A DNA stretch of 64,000 nucleotides, from contig CM069878.1 of NCBI GenBank assembly GCA_036172665.1, forward strand, positions 19,726,501 to 19,790,500, read 5' to 3'. This document shows positions 42,201 to 57,100 of this stretch, in pieces. This DNA comes from Prosopocoilus inquinatus (Eukaryota > Arthropoda > Insecta > Coleoptera > Lucanidae). The notes under the pieces were generated by a model, which did not search any database, was not told the origin of the DNA, and was given only the letters and a program-made list of their open reading frames with translations. Numbering within the stretch: the stretch's first letter is position 1; every line of letters starts with the position of its first letter. The translations under genes were made by a program, and so were the position numbers.

Positions 42201-43799
42201 GAGAACTTCGTATCTCACATCAGAGTTACTGGAGTCCATCGTAGCGTCAAATAACATGATAGATAAGTAAGGATCGATTAGATACATCACAGAAACAACG
42301 ATAATACGTGTTGTTTCGTTCAGAACTATTTCCAGCTCCTCCTGCGTCCGAGAACTTCGTATCTCACATCAGAGTTACTGGAGCCCATCGTAGCGTCAAA
42401 TAACATGATAGATAAGTAAGGATCGATTAGATACATCACAGGAACAACGCTAATACGTGTTGTTTCGTTCAAAACTATTTCCAGCTTCTGCTGCGTCCGA
42501 AAACTTCGTATCTCACATCAGAGTTACTGGAGTCCATCGTAAAGTCAAATAACATGATAGATAAGTAAGGATCGATTAGATACATCACAGGAACAACGCT
42601 AATACGTGTTGTTTCGTTCAAAACTATTTCCAGCTTCTGCTGCGTCCGAAAACTTAATATCTCACATCAGAGTTACTGGAGTCCATCGTAACTTGAAATA
42701 ACATGATAGATAAGTAAGGATCGATTAGATACATCACAGGAACAACGCTAATACGTGTTGTTTCGTTCAGAACTATTTCCAGCTCCTCCTGCGTCCGAGA
42801 ACTTCGTATCTCACATCAGAGTTACTGGAGTCCATCGTAGCGTCAAATAACATGATAGATAAGTAAGGATCGATTAGATACATCACAGAAACAACGCTAA
42901 TACGTGTTGTTTCGTTCAGAACTATTTCCAGCTCCTCCTGCGTCCGAGAACTTCGTATCTCACATCAGAGTTACTGGAGCCCATCGTAGCGTCAAATAAC
43001 ATGATAGATAAGTAAGGATCGATTAGATACATCACAGGAACAACGCTAATACGTGTTGTTTCGTTCAAAACTATTTCCAGCTTCTGCTGCGTCCGAAAAC
43101 TTAGTATCTCACATCAGAGTTACTGGAGTCCATCGTAACTTGAAATAACATGATAGATAAGTAAGGATCGATTAGATACATCACAGGAACAACGCTAATA
43201 CGTGTTGTTTCGTTCAGAACTTTTTCCAGCTCCTCCTGCGTCCGAGAACTTCGTATCTCACATCAGAGTTACTGGAGCCCATCGTAGCGTCAAATAACAT
43301 GATAGATAAGTAAGGATCGATTAGATACATCACAGGAACAACGCTAATACGTGTTGTTTCGTTCAAAACTATTTCCAGCTTCTGCTGCGTCCGAAAACTT
43401 CGTATCTCACATCAGAGTTACTGGAGCCCATCGTAAAGTCAAATAACATGATAGATAAGTAAGGATCGATTAGATACATCACAGGAACAACGCTAATACG
43501 TGTTGTTTCGTTCAGAACTATTTCCAGCTCCTCCTGCGTCCGAGAAATTCGTATCTCACATCAGAGTTACTGGAGTCCATCGTAACGTCAGATAACATGA
43601 TAGATAAGTAAGGATCGATTAGATACATCACAGGAACAACGCTAATACGTGTTGTTTCGTTCAGAACTAATTCCAGCTCCTGCTGCGTCCGAGAACTTCG
43701 TATCTCACATCAGAGTTACTGGAGTCCATCGTAACGTCAGATAACATGATAGATAAGTAAGGATCGATTAGATACATCACAGGGACAACGCTAATACGT
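36291..43799 (+). repeat. Satellite segment with 22- and 26-monomer duplications
   Basis: Markers recur at whole-monomer offsets: ccacctcgtcc at 37266 and 40544 (22 monomers, 3278 bp); taatatctc at 38781 and 42655, and cagaactttt at 39341 and 43215 (26 monomers, 3874 bp). The stretches at about 36.9-37.7 and 40.2-41.0 kb carry the family A markers agataagcaagg, gttgcttcgttcag, aatgctaatac and gtagggatcg, so they are displaced relatives of the 10-mer family at 8-14 kb. Confidence 0.75.
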
Positions 43800-44300
43800 G
43801 TTGTTTCGTTCAAAACTATTTCCAGCTTCTGCTGCGTCCGAAAACTTCGTATCTCACATCAGAGTTACTGGAGTCCATCGTAAAGTCAAATAACATGATA
43901 GATAAGTAAGGATCGATTAGATACATCACAGGAACAACGCTAATACGTGTTGTTTCGTTCAGAACTATTTCCAGCTCCTCCTGCGTCCGAGAACTTCGTA
44001 TCTCACATCATAGTTACTGGAGCCCATCGTAGCGTCAAATAACATGATAGATAAGTAAGGATCGATTAGATACATCACAGGAACAACGCTAATACGTGTT
44101 GTTTCGTTCAAAACTATTTCCAGGTCCTGCTGCGTCCGAGAACTTCGTATCTCACATCAGAGTTACTGGAGTCCATCGTAGCGTCAAATAACATGATAGA
44201 TAAGTAAGGATCGATTAGATACATCACAGAAACAACGATAATACGTGTTGTTTCGTTCAGAACTATTTCCAGCTCCTCCTGCGTCCGAGAACTTCGTATC
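41340..44300 (+). repeat. 13-monomer duplication (1937 bp)
   Basis: The rare variant ttccaggtcctg occurs at 42181 and 44118, 1937 bp (13 x 149) apart, in the same order of neighbouring monomers, followed in both by gaaacaacgata. Edges are approximate. Confidence 0.7.
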
Positions 44301-47300
44301 TCACATCAGAGTTACTGGAGCCCATCGTAGCGTCAAATAACATGATAGATAAGTAAGGATCGATTAGATACATCACAGGAACAACGCTAATACGTGTTGT
44401 TTCGTTCAAAACTATTTCCAGCTTCTGCTGCGTCCGAAAACTTAGTATCTCACATCAGAGTTACTGGAGTCCATCGTAACTTGAAATAACATGATAGATA
44501 AGTAAGGATCGATTAGATACATCACAGGAACAACGCTAATACGTGTTGTTTCGTTCAGAACTATTTCCAGCTCCTCCTGCGTCCGAGAACTTCGTATCTC
44601 ACATCAGAGTTACTGTAGCCCATCGTAGCGTCAAATAACATGATAGATAAGTAAGGATCGATTAGATACATCACAGGAACAACGCTAATACGTGTTGTTT
44701 CGTTCAAAACTATTTCCAGCTTCTGCTGCGTCCGAAAACTTCATATCTCACATCAGAGTTACTGGAGCCCATCGTAAAGTCAAATAACATGATAGATAAG
44801 TAAGGATCGATTAGATACATCACAGGAACAACGCTAATACGTGTTGTTTCGTTCAGAACTATTTCCAGCTCCTCCTGCGTCCGAGAACTTCGTATCTCAC
44901 ATCAGAGTTACTGGAGTCCATCGTAACGTCAGATAACATGATAGATAAGTAAGGATCGATTAGATACATCACAGGAACAACGCTAATACGTGTTGTTTCG
45001 TTCAGAACTAATTCCAGCTCCTGCTGCGTCCGAGAACTTCGTATCTCACATCAGAGTTACTGGAGTCCATCGTAACGTCAGATAACATGATAGATAAGTA
45101 AGGATCGATTAGATACATCACAGGGACAACGCTAATACGTGTTGTTTCGTTCAAAACTATTTCCAGTTTCTGCTGCGTCCGAAAACTTCGTATCTCACAT
45201 CAGAGTTACTGGAGTCCATCGTAAAGTCAAATAACATGATAGATAAGTAAGGATCGATTAGATACATCACAGGAACAACGCTAATACGTGTTGTTTCGTT
45301 CAGAACTATTTCCAGCTCCTCCTGCGTCCGAGAACTTCGTATCTCACATCATAGTTACTGGAGCCCATCGTAGCGTCAAATAACATGATAGATAAGTAAG
45401 GATCGATTAGATACATCACAGGAACAACGCTAATACGTGTTGTTTCGTTCAAAACTATTTCCAGCTCCTGCTGCGTCCGAGAACTTCGTATCTCACATCA
45501 GAGTTACTGGAGTCCATCGTAGCGTCAAATAACATGATAGATAAGTAAGGATCGATTAGATACATCACAGAAACACCGCTAATACGTGTTGTTTCGTTCA
45601 GAACTATTTCCAGCTCCTCCTGCGTCCGAGAACTTCGTATCTCACAGTTACTGGAGCCCATCGTAGCGTCAAATAACATGATAGATAAGTAAGGATCTAT
45701 TAGATACATCACAGGAACAACGCTAATACGTGTTGTTTCGTTCAAAACTATTTCCAGCTTCTGCTGCGTCCGAAAACTTAGTATCTCACATCAGAGTTAC
45801 TGGAGTCCATCGTAACTTGAAATAACATGATAGATAAGTAAGGATCGATTAGATACATCACAGGAACAACGCTAATTCGTGTTGTTTCGTTCAAAACTAT
45901 TTCCAGCTTCTGCTGCGTCCGAAAACTTCGTATCTCACATCAGAGTTACTGGAGCCCATCGTAAAGTCAAATAACATGATAGATAAGTAAGGATCGATTA
46001 GATACATCACAGGAACAACGCTAATACGTGCTGTTTCGTTCAGAACTATTTCCAGCTCCTCCTGCGTCCGAGAACTTCGTATCTCACATCAGAGTTACTG
46101 GAGCCCATCGTAGCGTCAAATAACATGATAGATAAGTAAGGATCGATTAGATACATAACAGGAACAACGCTAATACGTGTTGTTTCGTTCAAAACTATTT
46201 CCAGCTTCTGCTGCGTCCGAAAACTTCGTATCTCACATCAGAGTTACTGGAGCCCATCGTAGCGTCAAATAACATGATAGATAAGTAAGGATCGATTAGA
46301 TACATCACAGGAACAACGCTAATACGTGTTGTTTCGTTCAGAACTATTTCCAGCTCCTCCTGCGTCCGAGAAATTCGTATCTCACATCAGAGTTACTGGA
46401 GTCCATCGTAACGTCAGATAACATGATAGATAAGTAAGGATCGATTAGATACATCACAGGAACAACGCTAATACGTGTTGTTTCGTTCAGAACTAATTCC
46501 AGCTCCTGCTGCGTCCGAGAACTTCGTATCTCACATCAGAGTTACTGGAGTCCATCGTAACGTCAGATAACATGATAGATAAGTAAGGATCGATTAGATA
46601 CATCACAGGGACAACGCTAATACGTGTTGTTTCGTTCAAAACTATTTCCAGCTTCTGCTGCGTCCGAAAACTTCGTATCTCACATCAGAGTTACTGGAGT
46701 CCATCGTAAAGTCAAATAACATGATAGATAAGTAAGGATCGATTAGATACATCACAGGAACAACGCTAATACGTGTTGTTTCGTTCAGAACTATTTCCAG
46801 CTCCTCCTGCGTCCGAGAACTTCGTATCTCACATCATAGTTACTGGAGCCCATCGTAGCGTCAAATAACATGATAGATAAGTAAGGATCGATTAGATACA
46901 TCACAGGAACAACGCTAATACGTGTTGTTTCGTTCAAAACTATTTCCAGCTCCTGCTGCGTCCGAGAACTTCGTATCTCACATCAGAGTTACTGGAGTCC
47001 ATCGTAACGTCAAATAACATGATAGATAAGTAAGGATCGATTAGATACATCACAGAAACAACGATAATACGTGTTGTTTCGTTCAGAACTATTTCCAGCT
47101 CCTCCTGCGTCCGAGAACTTCGTATCTCACATCAGAGTTACTGGAGCCCATCGTAGCGTCAAATAACATGATAGATAAGTAAGGATCGATTAGATACATC
47201 ACAGGAACAACGCTAATACGTGTTGTTTCGTTCAAAACTATTTCCAGCTTCTGCTGCGTCCGAAAACTTAGTATCTCACGTCAGAGTTACTGGAGTCCAT

Positions 47301-48100
47301 CGTAACTTGAAATAACATGATAGATAAGTAAGGATCGATTAGATACATCACAGGAACAACGCTAATACGTGTTGTTTCGTTCAGAACTATTTCCAGCTCC
47401 TCCTGCGTCCGAGAACTTCGTATCTCACATCAGAGTTACTGTAGCCCATCGTAGCGTCAAATAACATGATAGATAAGTAAGGATCGATTAGATACATCAC
47501 AGGAACAACGCTAATACGTGTTGTTTCGTTCAAAACTATTTCCAGCTTCTGCTGCGTCCGAAAACTTCATATCTCACATCAGATTTACTGGAGCCCATCG
47601 TAAAGTCAAATAACATGATAGATAAGTAAGGATCGATTAGATACATCACAGGAACAACGCTAATACGTGTTGTTTCGTTCAGAACTATTTCCAGCTCCTC
47701 CTGCGTCCGAGAACTTCGTATCTCACATCAGAGTTACTGGAGTCCATCGTAACGTCAGATAACATGATAGATAAGTAAGGATCGATTAGATACATCACAG
47801 GAACAACGCTAATACGTGTTGTTTCGTTCAGAACTAATTCCAGCTCCTGCTGCGTCCGAGAACTTCGTATCTCACATCAGAGTTACTGGAGTCCATCGTA
47901 ACGTCAGATAACATGATAGATAAGTAAGGATCGATTAGATACATCACAGGGACAACGCTAATACGTGTTGTTTCGTTCAAAACTATTTCCAGCTTCTGCT
48001 GCGTCCGAAAACTTCGTATCTCACATCAGAGTTACTGGAGTCCATCGAAAAGTCAAATAACATGATAGATAAGTAAGGATCGATTAGATACATCACAGGA
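43800..48100 (+). repeat. 4.3-kb satellite block, distant copy of 16985-21290
   Basis: Second copy at offset 26814 bp, sharing the 144-bp monomer and the tactgtagccc and ctcacgtcag variants. Private changes include ccagtttctg (45164), tacataacagg (about 46154) and cagatttactg (about 47580). The ccagtttctg change is shared with the copy at 53503 but not with the copy at 18 kb, so the copies at 45 and 53 kb are more closely related to each other. Confidence 0.85.
45589..45732 (+). repeat. 144-bp variant monomer with 5-bp deletion, copy 2
   Basis: Identical 5-bp deletion to the monomer at 18775, located 26814 bp away within the duplicated block. It keeps the minus-strand frame open over 45455-45745 without coding significance. 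Confidence 0.95.
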
Positions 48101-51100
48101 ACAACGCTAATACGTGTTGTTTCGTTCAGAACTATTTCCAGCTCCTCCTGCGTCCGAGAACTTCGTATCTCACATCAGAGTTACTGGAGCCCATCGTAGC
48201 GTCAAATAACATGATAGATAAGTAAGGATCTATTAGATACATCACAGGAACAACGCTAATACGTGTTGTTTCGTTCAAAACTATTTCCAGCTTCTGCTGC
48301 GTCCGAAAACTTCATATCTCACATCAGAGTTACTGGAGCCCATCGTAAAGTCAAATAACATGATAGATAAGTAAGGATCGATTAGATACATCACAGGAAC
48401 AACGCTAATACGTGTTGTTTCGTTCAGAACTATTTCCAGCTCCTCCTGCGTCCGAGAATTTCGTATCTCACATCAGAGTTACTGGAGTCCATCGTAACGT
48501 CAAATAACATGATAGATAAGTAAGGATCGATTAGATACATCACAGAAACAACGATAATACGTGTTGTTTCGTTCAGAACTATTTCCAGCTCCTCCTGCGT
48601 CCGAGAACTTCGTATCTCACATCAGAGTTACTGGAGCCCATCGTAGCGTCAAATAACATGATAGATAAGTAAGGATCGATTAGATACATCACAGGAACAA
48701 CGCTAATACGTGTTGTTTCGTTCAAAACTATTTCCAGCTTCTGCTGCGTCCGAAAACTTAGTATCTCACGTCAGAGTTACTGGAGTCCATCGTAACTTGA
48801 AATAACATGATAGATAAGTAAGGATCGATTAGATACATCACAGGAACAACGCTAATACGTGTTGTTTCGTTCAGAACTATTTCCAGCTCCTCCTGCGTCC
48901 GAGAACTTCGTATCTCACATCAGAGTTACTGTAGCCCATCGTAGCGTCAAATAACATGATAGATAAGTAAGGATCGATTAGATACATCACAGGAACAACG
49001 CTAATACGTGTTGTTTCGTTCAAAACTATTTCCAGCTTCTGCTGCGTCCGAAAACTTCATATCTCACATCAGAGTTACTGGAGCCCATCGTAAAGTCAAA
49101 TAACATGATAGATAAGTAAGGATCGATTAGATACATCACAGGAACAACGCTAATACGTGTTGTTTCGTTCAGAACTATTTCCAGCTCCTCCTGCGTCCGA
49201 GAACTTCGTATCTCACATCAGAGTTACTGGAGTCCATCGTAACGTCAGATAACATGATAGATAAGTAAGGATCGATTAGATACATCACAGGAACAACGCT
49301 AATACGTGTTGTTTCGTTCAGAACTAATTCCAGCTCCTGCTGCGTCCGAGAACTTCGTATCTCACATCAGAGTTACTGGAGTCCATCGTAACGTCAGATA
49401 ACATGATAGATAAGTAAGGATCGATTAGATACATCACAGGGACAACGCTAATACGTGTTGTTTCGTTCAAAACTATTTCCAGCTTCTGCTGCGTCCGAAA
49501 ACTTCGTATCTCACATCAGAGTTACTGGAGTCCATCGAAAAGTCAAATAACATGATAGATAAGTAAGGATCGATTAGATACATCACAGGAACAACGCTAA
49601 TACGTGTTGTTTCGTTCAGAACTATTTCCAGCTCCTCCTGCGTCCGAGAACTTCGTATCTCACATCAGAGTTACTGGAGCCCATCGTAGCGTCAAATAAC
49701 ATGATAGATAAGTAAGGATCTATTAGATACATCACAGGAACAACGCTAATACGTGTTGTTTCGTTCAAAACTATTTCCAGCTTCTGCTGCGTCCGAAAAC
49801 TTCATATCTCACATCAGAGTTACTGGAGCCCATCGTAAAGTCAAATAACATGATAGATAAGTAAGGATCGATTAGATACATCACAGGAACAACGCTAATA
49901 CGTGTTGTTTCGTTCAGAACTATTTCCAGCTCCTCCTGCGTCCGAGAATTTCGTATCTCACATCAGAGTTACTGGAGTCCATCGTAACGTCAAATAACAT
50001 GATAGATAAGTAAGGATCGATTAGATACATCACAGAAACAACGATAATACGTGTTGTTTCGTTCAGAACTATTTCCAGCTCCTCCTGCGTCCGAGAACTT
50101 CGTATCTCACATCAGAGTTACTGGAGCCCATCGTAGCGTCAAATAACATGATAGATAAGTAAGGATCGATTAGATACATCACAGGAACAACGCTAATACG
50201 TGTTGTTTCGTTCAAAACTATTTCCAGCTTCTGCTGCGTCCGAAAACTTAGTATCTCACGTCAGAGTTACTGGAGTCCATCGTAACTTGAAATAACATGA
50301 TAGATAAGTAAGGATCGATTAGATACATCACAGGAACAACGCTAATACGTGTTGTTTCGTTCAGAACTATTTCCAGCTCCTCCTGCGTCCGAGAACTTCG
50401 TATCTCACATCAGAGTTACTGTAGCCCATCGTAGCGTCAAATAACATGATAGATAAGTAAGGATCGATTAGATACATCACAGGAACAACGCTAATACGTG
50501 TTGTTTCGTTCAAAACTATTTCCAGCTTCTGCTGCGTCCGAAAACTTCATATCTCACATCAGAGTTACTGGAGCCCATCGTAAAGTCAAATAACATGATA
50601 GATAAGTAAGGATCGATTAGATACATCACAGGAACAACGCTAATACGTGTTGTTTCGTTCAGAACTATTTCCAGCTCCTCCTGCGTCCGAGAACTTCGTA
50701 TCTCACATCAGAGTTACTGGAGTCCATCGTAACGTCAGATAACATGATAGATAAGTAAGGATCGATTAGATACATCACAGGAACAACGCTAATACGTGTT
50801 GTTTCGTTCAGAACTAATTCCAGCTCCTGCTGCGTCCGAGAACTTCGTATCTCACATCAGAGTTACTGGAGTCCATCGTAACGTCAGATAACATGATAGA
50901 TAAGTAAGGATCGATTAGATACATCACAGGGACAACGCTAATACGTGTTGTTTCGTTCAAAACTATTTCCAGCTTCTGCTGCGTCCGAAAACTTCGTATC
51001 TCACATCAGAGTTACTGGAGTCCATCGAAAAGTCAAATAACATGATAGATAAGTAAGGATCGATTAGATACATCACAGGAACAACGCTAATACGTGTTGT

Positions 51101-51480
51101 TTCGTTCAGAACTATTTCCAGCTCCTCCTGCGTCCGAGAACTTCGTATCTCACATCAGAGTTACTGGAGCCCATCGTAGCGTCAAATAACATGATAGATA
51201 AGTAAGGATCTATTAGATACATCACAGGAACAACGCTAATACGTGTTGTTTCGTTCAAAACTATTTCCAGCTTCTGCTGCGTCCGAAAACTTCATATCTC
51301 ACATCAGAGTTACTGGAGCCCATCGTAAAGTCAAATAACATGATAGATAAGTAAGGATCGATTAGATACATCACAGGAACAACGCTAATACGTGTTGTTT
51401 CGTTCAGAACTATTTCCAGCTCCTCCTGCGTCCGAGAATTTCGTATCTCACATCAGAGTTACTGGAGTCCATCGTAACGT
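46990..51480 (+). repeat. 10-monomer higher-order repeat, family B, three units of 1490 bp
   Basis: Markers recur every 1490 bp: tccatcgaaaag at 48041, 49531 and 51021; cgataatac at 47062, 48552 and 50042. The unit also carries tactgtagccc, ctcacgtcag, gatctattag and gagaatttcg. Adjacent units look nearly identical; the clearest difference I saw is cagatttactg in the first. The unit length equals family A, but the monomer order and diagnostic variants differ. Confidence 0.9.
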
Positions 51481-52335
51481 CAGATAACATGATAGATAAG
51501 TAAGGATCGATTAGACACATCACAGGAACAACGCTAATACGTGTTGTTTCGTTCAGAACTAATTCCAGCTCCTGCTGCGTCCGAGAACTTCGTATCTCAC
51601 ATCAGAGTTACTGGAGTCCATCGTAACGTCAGATAACATGATAGATAAGTAAGGATCGATTAGATACATCACAGGGACAACGCTAATACGTGTTGTTTCG
51701 TTCAAAACTATTTCCAGCTTCTGCTGCGTCCGAAAACTTCGTATCTCACATCAGAGTTACTGGAGTCCATCGTAAAGTCAAATAACATGATAGATAAGTA
51801 AGGATCGATTAGATACATCACAGGAACAACGCTAATACGTGTTGTTTCGTTCAGAACTATTTCCAGCTCCTCCTGCGTCCGAGAACTTCGTATCTCACAT
51901 CATAGTTACTGGAGCCCATCGTAGCGTCAAATAACATGATAGATAAGTAAGGATCGATTAGATACATCACAGGAACAACGCTAATACGTGTTGTTTCGTT
52001 CAAAACTATTTCCAGCTCCTGCTGCGTCCGAGAACTTCGTATCTCACATCAGAGTTACTGGAGTCCATCGTAGCGTCAAATAACATGATAGATAAGTAAG
52101 GATCGATTAGATACATCACAGAAACACCGCTAATACGTGTTGTTTCGTTCAGAACTATTTCCAGCTCCTCCTGCGTCCGAGAACTTCGTATCTCACATCA
52201 GAGTTACTGGAGCCCATCGTAGCGTCAAATAACATGATAGATAAGTAAGGATCTATTAGATACATCACAGGAACAACGCTAATACGTGTTGTTTCGTTCA
52301 AAACTATTTCCAGCTTCTGCTGCGTCCGAAAACTT
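50042..52335 (+). repeat. 2.3-kb block duplicated at about 56146-58440
   Basis: At an offset of 6104 bp (41 monomers minus 5 bp) the block matches 56146-58440. Both copies carry the rare variant ttagacacat (51511 and 57615), which marks the exit from the family B 10-mer run into a common downstream sequence. The copies part where the monomer with ctcacgtcag (about 52342) faces one with ctcacatcag. Confidence 0.8.
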
Positions 52336-52889
52336 AGTATCTCACGTCAGAGTTACTGGAGTCCATCGTAACTTGAAATAACATGATAGATAAGTAAGGA
52401 TCGATTAGATACATCACAGGAACAACGCTAATACGTGTTGTTTCGTTCAGAACTATTTCCAGCTCCTCCTGCGTCCGAGAACTTCGTATCTCACATCAGA
52501 GTTACTGTAGCCCATCGTAGCGTCAAATAACATGATAGATAAGTAAGGATCGATTAGATACATCACAGGAACAACGCTAATACGTGTTGTTTCGTTCAAA
52601 ACTATTTCCAGCTTCTGCTGCGTCCGAAAACTTCATATCTCACATCAGAGTTACTGGAGCCCATCGTAAAGTCAAATAACATGATAGATAAGTAAGGATC
52701 GATTAGATACATCACAGGAACAACGCTAATACGTGTTGTTTCGTTCAGAACTATTTCCAGCTCCTCCTGCGTCCGAGAATTTCGTATCTCACATCAGAGT
52801 TACTGGAGTCCATCGTAACGTCAAATAACATGATAGATAAGTAAGGATCGATTAGATACATCACAGAAACAACGATAATACGTGTTGTT

Positions 52890-54110
52890 TCGTTCAGAAC
52901 TATTTCCAGCTCCTCCTGCGTCCGAGAACTTCGTATCTCACATCAGAGTTACTGTAGCCCATCGTAGCGTCAAATAACATGATAGATAAGTAAGGATCGA
53001 TTAGATACATCACAGGAACAACGCTAATACGTGTTGTTTCGTTCAAAACTATTTCCAGCTTCTGCTGCGTCCGAAAACTTCATATCTCACATCAGAGTTA
53101 CTGGAGCCCATCGTAAAGTCAAATAACATGATAGATAAGTAAGGATCGATTAGATACATCACAGGAACAACGCTAATACGTGTTGTTTCGTTCAGAACTA
53201 TTTCCAGCTCCTCCTGCGTCCGAGAACTTCGTATCTCACATCAGAGTTACTGGAGTCCATCGTAACGTCAGATAACATGATAGATAAGTAAGGATCGATT
53301 AGATACATCACAGGAACAACGCTAATACGTGTTGTTTCGTTCAGAACTAATTCCAGCTCCTGCTGCGTCCGAGAACTTCGTATCTCACATCAGAGTTACT
53401 GGAGTCCATCGTAACGTCAGATAACATGATAGATAAGTAAGGATCGATTAGATACATCACAGGGACAACGCTAATACGTGTTGTTTCGTTCAAAACTATT
53501 TCCAGTTTCTGCTGCGTCCGAAAACTTCGTATCTCACATCAGAGTTACTGGAGTCCATCGTAAAGTCAAATAACATGATAGATAAGTAAGGATCGATTAG
53601 ATACATCACAGGAACAACGCTAATACGTGTTGTTTCGTTCAGAACTATTTCCAGCTCCTCCTGCGTCCGAGAACTTCGTATCTCACATCATAGTTACTGG
53701 AGCCCATCGTAGCGTCAAATAACATGATAGATAAGTAAGGATCGATTAGATACATCACAGGAACAACGCTAATACGTGTTGTTTCGTTCAAAACTATTTC
53801 CAGCTCCTGCTGCGTCCGAGAACTTCGTATCTCACATCAGAGTTACTGGAGTCCATCGTAGCGTCAAATAACATGATAGATAAGTAAGGATCGATTAGAT
53901 ACATCACAGAAACACCGCTAATACGTGTTGTTTCGTTCAGAACTATTTCCAGCTCCTCCTGCGTCCGAGAACTTCGTATCTCACAGTTACTGGAGCCCAT
54001 CGTAGCGTCAAATAACATGATAGATAAGTAAGGATCTATTAGATACATCACAGGAACAACGCTAATACGTGTTGTTTCGTTCAAAACTATTTCCAGCTTC
54101 TGCTGCGTCC
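52890..54110 (+). repeat. 1.2-kb block copied from or to 44550-45775
   Basis: At an offset of 8339 bp (56 monomers minus 5 bp) this block matches 44550-45775. They share tactgtagccc (52954/44615), ccagtttctg (53503/45164) and the 144-bp monomer (53928/45589). It sits between the two family B HOR runs and interrupts them. Confidence 0.85.
53928..54071 (+). repeat. 144-bp variant monomer with 5-bp deletion, copy 3
   Basis: Third copy of the monomer reading ctcacagttac. Here the following monomer (cttcgtatc with gtaaagtc) differs from the one that follows copies 1 and 2 (cttagtatc with gtaacttg), so the right edge of the copied block falls just after this monomer. Confidence 0.95.
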
Positions 54111-57100
54111 GAAAACTTCGTATCTCACATCAGAGTTACTGGAGTCCATCGTAAAGTCAAATAACATGATAGATAAGTAAGGATCGATTAGATACATCAC
54201 AGGAACAACGCTAATACGTGTTGTTTCGTTCAGAACTATTTCCAGCTCCTCCTGCGTCCGAGAACTTCGTATCTCACATCAGAGTTACTGGAGCCCATCG
54301 TAGCGTCAAATAACATGATAGATAAGTAAGGATCTATTAGATACATCACAGGAACAACGCTAATACGTGTTGTTTCGTTCAAAACTATTTCCAGCTTCTG
54401 CTGCGTCCGAAAACTTCATATCTCACATCAGAGTTACTGGAGCCCATCGTAAAGTCAAATAACATGATAGATAAGTAAGGATCGATTAGATACATCACAG
54501 GAACAACGCTAATACGTGTTGTTTCGTTCAGAACTATTTCCAGCTCCTCCTGCGTCCGAGAATTTCGTATCTCACATCAGAGTTACTGGAGTCCATCGTA
54601 ACGTCAAATAACATGATAGATAAGTAAGGATCGATTAGATACATCACAGAAACAACGATAATACGTGTTGTTTCGTTCAGAACTATTTCCAGCTCCTCCT
54701 GCGTCCGAGAACTTCGTATCTCACATCAGAGTTACTGGAGCCCATCGTAGCGTCAAATAACATGATAGATAAGTAAGGATCGATTAGATACATCACAGGA
54801 ACAACGCTAATACGTGTTGTTTCGTTCAAAACTATTTCCAGCTTCTGCTGCGTCCGAAAACTTAGTATCTCACGTCAGAGTTACTGGAGTCCATCGTAAC
54901 TTGAAATAACATGATAGATAAGTAAGGATCGATTAGATACATCACAGGAACAACGCTAATACGTGTTGTTTCGTTCAGAACTATTTCCAGCTCCTCCTGC
55001 GTCCGAGAACTTCGTATCTCACATCAGAGTTACTGTAGCCCATCGTAGCGTCAAATAACATGATAGATAAGTAAGGATCGATTAGATACATCACAGGAAC
55101 AACGCTAATACGTGTTGTTTCGTTCAAAACTATTTCCAGCTTCTGCTGCGTCCGAAAACTTCATATCTCACATCAGAGTTACTGGAGCCCATCGTAAAGT
55201 CAAATAACATGATAGATAAGTAAGGATCGATTAGATACATCACAGGAACAACGCTAATACGTGTTGTTTCGTTCAGAACTATTTCCAGCTCCTCCTGCGT
55301 CCGAGAACTTCGTATCTCACATCAGAGTTACTGGAGTCCATCGTAACGTCAGATAACATGATAGATAAGTAAGGATCGATTAGATACATCACAGGAACAA
55401 CGCTAATACGTGTTGTTTCGTTCAGAACTAATTCCAGCTCCTGCTGCGTCCGAGAACTTCGTATCTCACATCAGAGTTACTGGAGTCCATCGTAACGTCA
55501 GATAACATGATAGATAAGTAAGGATCGATTAGATACATCACAGGGACAACGCTAATACGTGTTGTTTCGTTCAAAACTATTTCCAGCTTCTGCTGCGTCC
55601 GAAAACTTCGTATCTCACATCAGAGTTACTGGAGTCCATCGAAAAGTCAAATAACATGATAGATAAGTAAGGATCGATTAGATACATCACAGGAACAACG
55701 CTAATACGTGTTGTTTCGTTCAGAACTATTTCCAGCTCCTCCTGCGTCCGAGAACTTCGTATCTCACATCAGAGTTACTGGAGCCCATCGTAGCGTCAAA
55801 TAACATGATAGATAAGTAAGGATCTATTAGATACATCACAGGAACAACGCTAATACGTGTTGTTTCGTTCAAAACTATTTCCAGCTTCTGCTGCGTCCGA
55901 AAACTTCATATCTCACATCAGAGTTACTGGAGCCCATCGTAAAGTCAAATAACATGATAGATAAGTAAGGATCGATTAGATACATCACAGGAACAACGCT
56001 AATACGTGTTGTTTCGTTCAGAACTATTTCCAGCTCCTCCTGCGTCCGAGAATTTCGTATCTCACATCAGAGTTACTGGAGTCCATCGTAACGTCAAATA
56101 ACATGATAGATAAGTAAGGATCGATTAGATACATCACAGAAACAACGATAATACGTGTTGTTTCGTTCAGAACTATTTCCAGCTCCTCCTGCGTCCGAGA
56201 ACTTCGTATCTCACATCAGAGTTACTGGAGCCCATCGTAGCGTCAAATAACATGATAGATAAGTAAGGATCGATTAGATACATCACAGGAACAACGCTAA
56301 TACGTGTTGTTTCGTTCAAAACTATTTCCAGCTTCTGCTGCGTCCGAAAACTTAGTATCTCACGTCAGAGTTACTGGAGTCCATCGTAATTTGAAATAAC
56401 ATGATAGATAAGTAAGGATCGATTAGATACATCACAGGAACAACGCTAATACGTGTTGTTTCGTTCAGAACTATTTCCAGCTCCTCCTGCGTCCGAGAAC
56501 TTCGTATCTCACATCAGAGTTACTGTAGCCCATCGTAGCGTCAAATAACATGATAGATAAGTAAGGATCGATTAGATACATCACAGGAACAACGCTAATA
56601 CGTGTTGTTTCGTTCAAAACTATTTCCAGCTTCTGCTGCGTCCGAAAACTTCATATCTCACATCAGAGTTACTGGAGCCCATCGTAAAGTCAAATAACAT
56701 GATAGATAAGTAAGGATCGATTAGATACATCACAGGAACAACGCTAATACGTGTTGTTTCGTTCAGAACTATTTCCAGCTCCTCCTGCGTCCGAGAACTT
56801 CGTATCTCACATCAGAGTTACTGGAGTCCATCGTAACGTCAGATAACATGATAGATAAGTAAGGATCGATTAGATACATCACAGGAACAACGCTAATACG
56901 TGTTGTTTCGTTCAGAACTAATTCCAGCTCCTGCTGCGTCCGAGAACTTCGTATCTCACATCAGAGTTACTGGAGTCCATCGTAACGTCAGATAACATGA
57001 TAGATAAGTAAGGATCGATTAGATACATCACAGGGACAACGCTAATACGTGTTGTTTCGTTCAAAACTATTTCCAGCTTCTGCTGCGTCCGAAAACTTCG

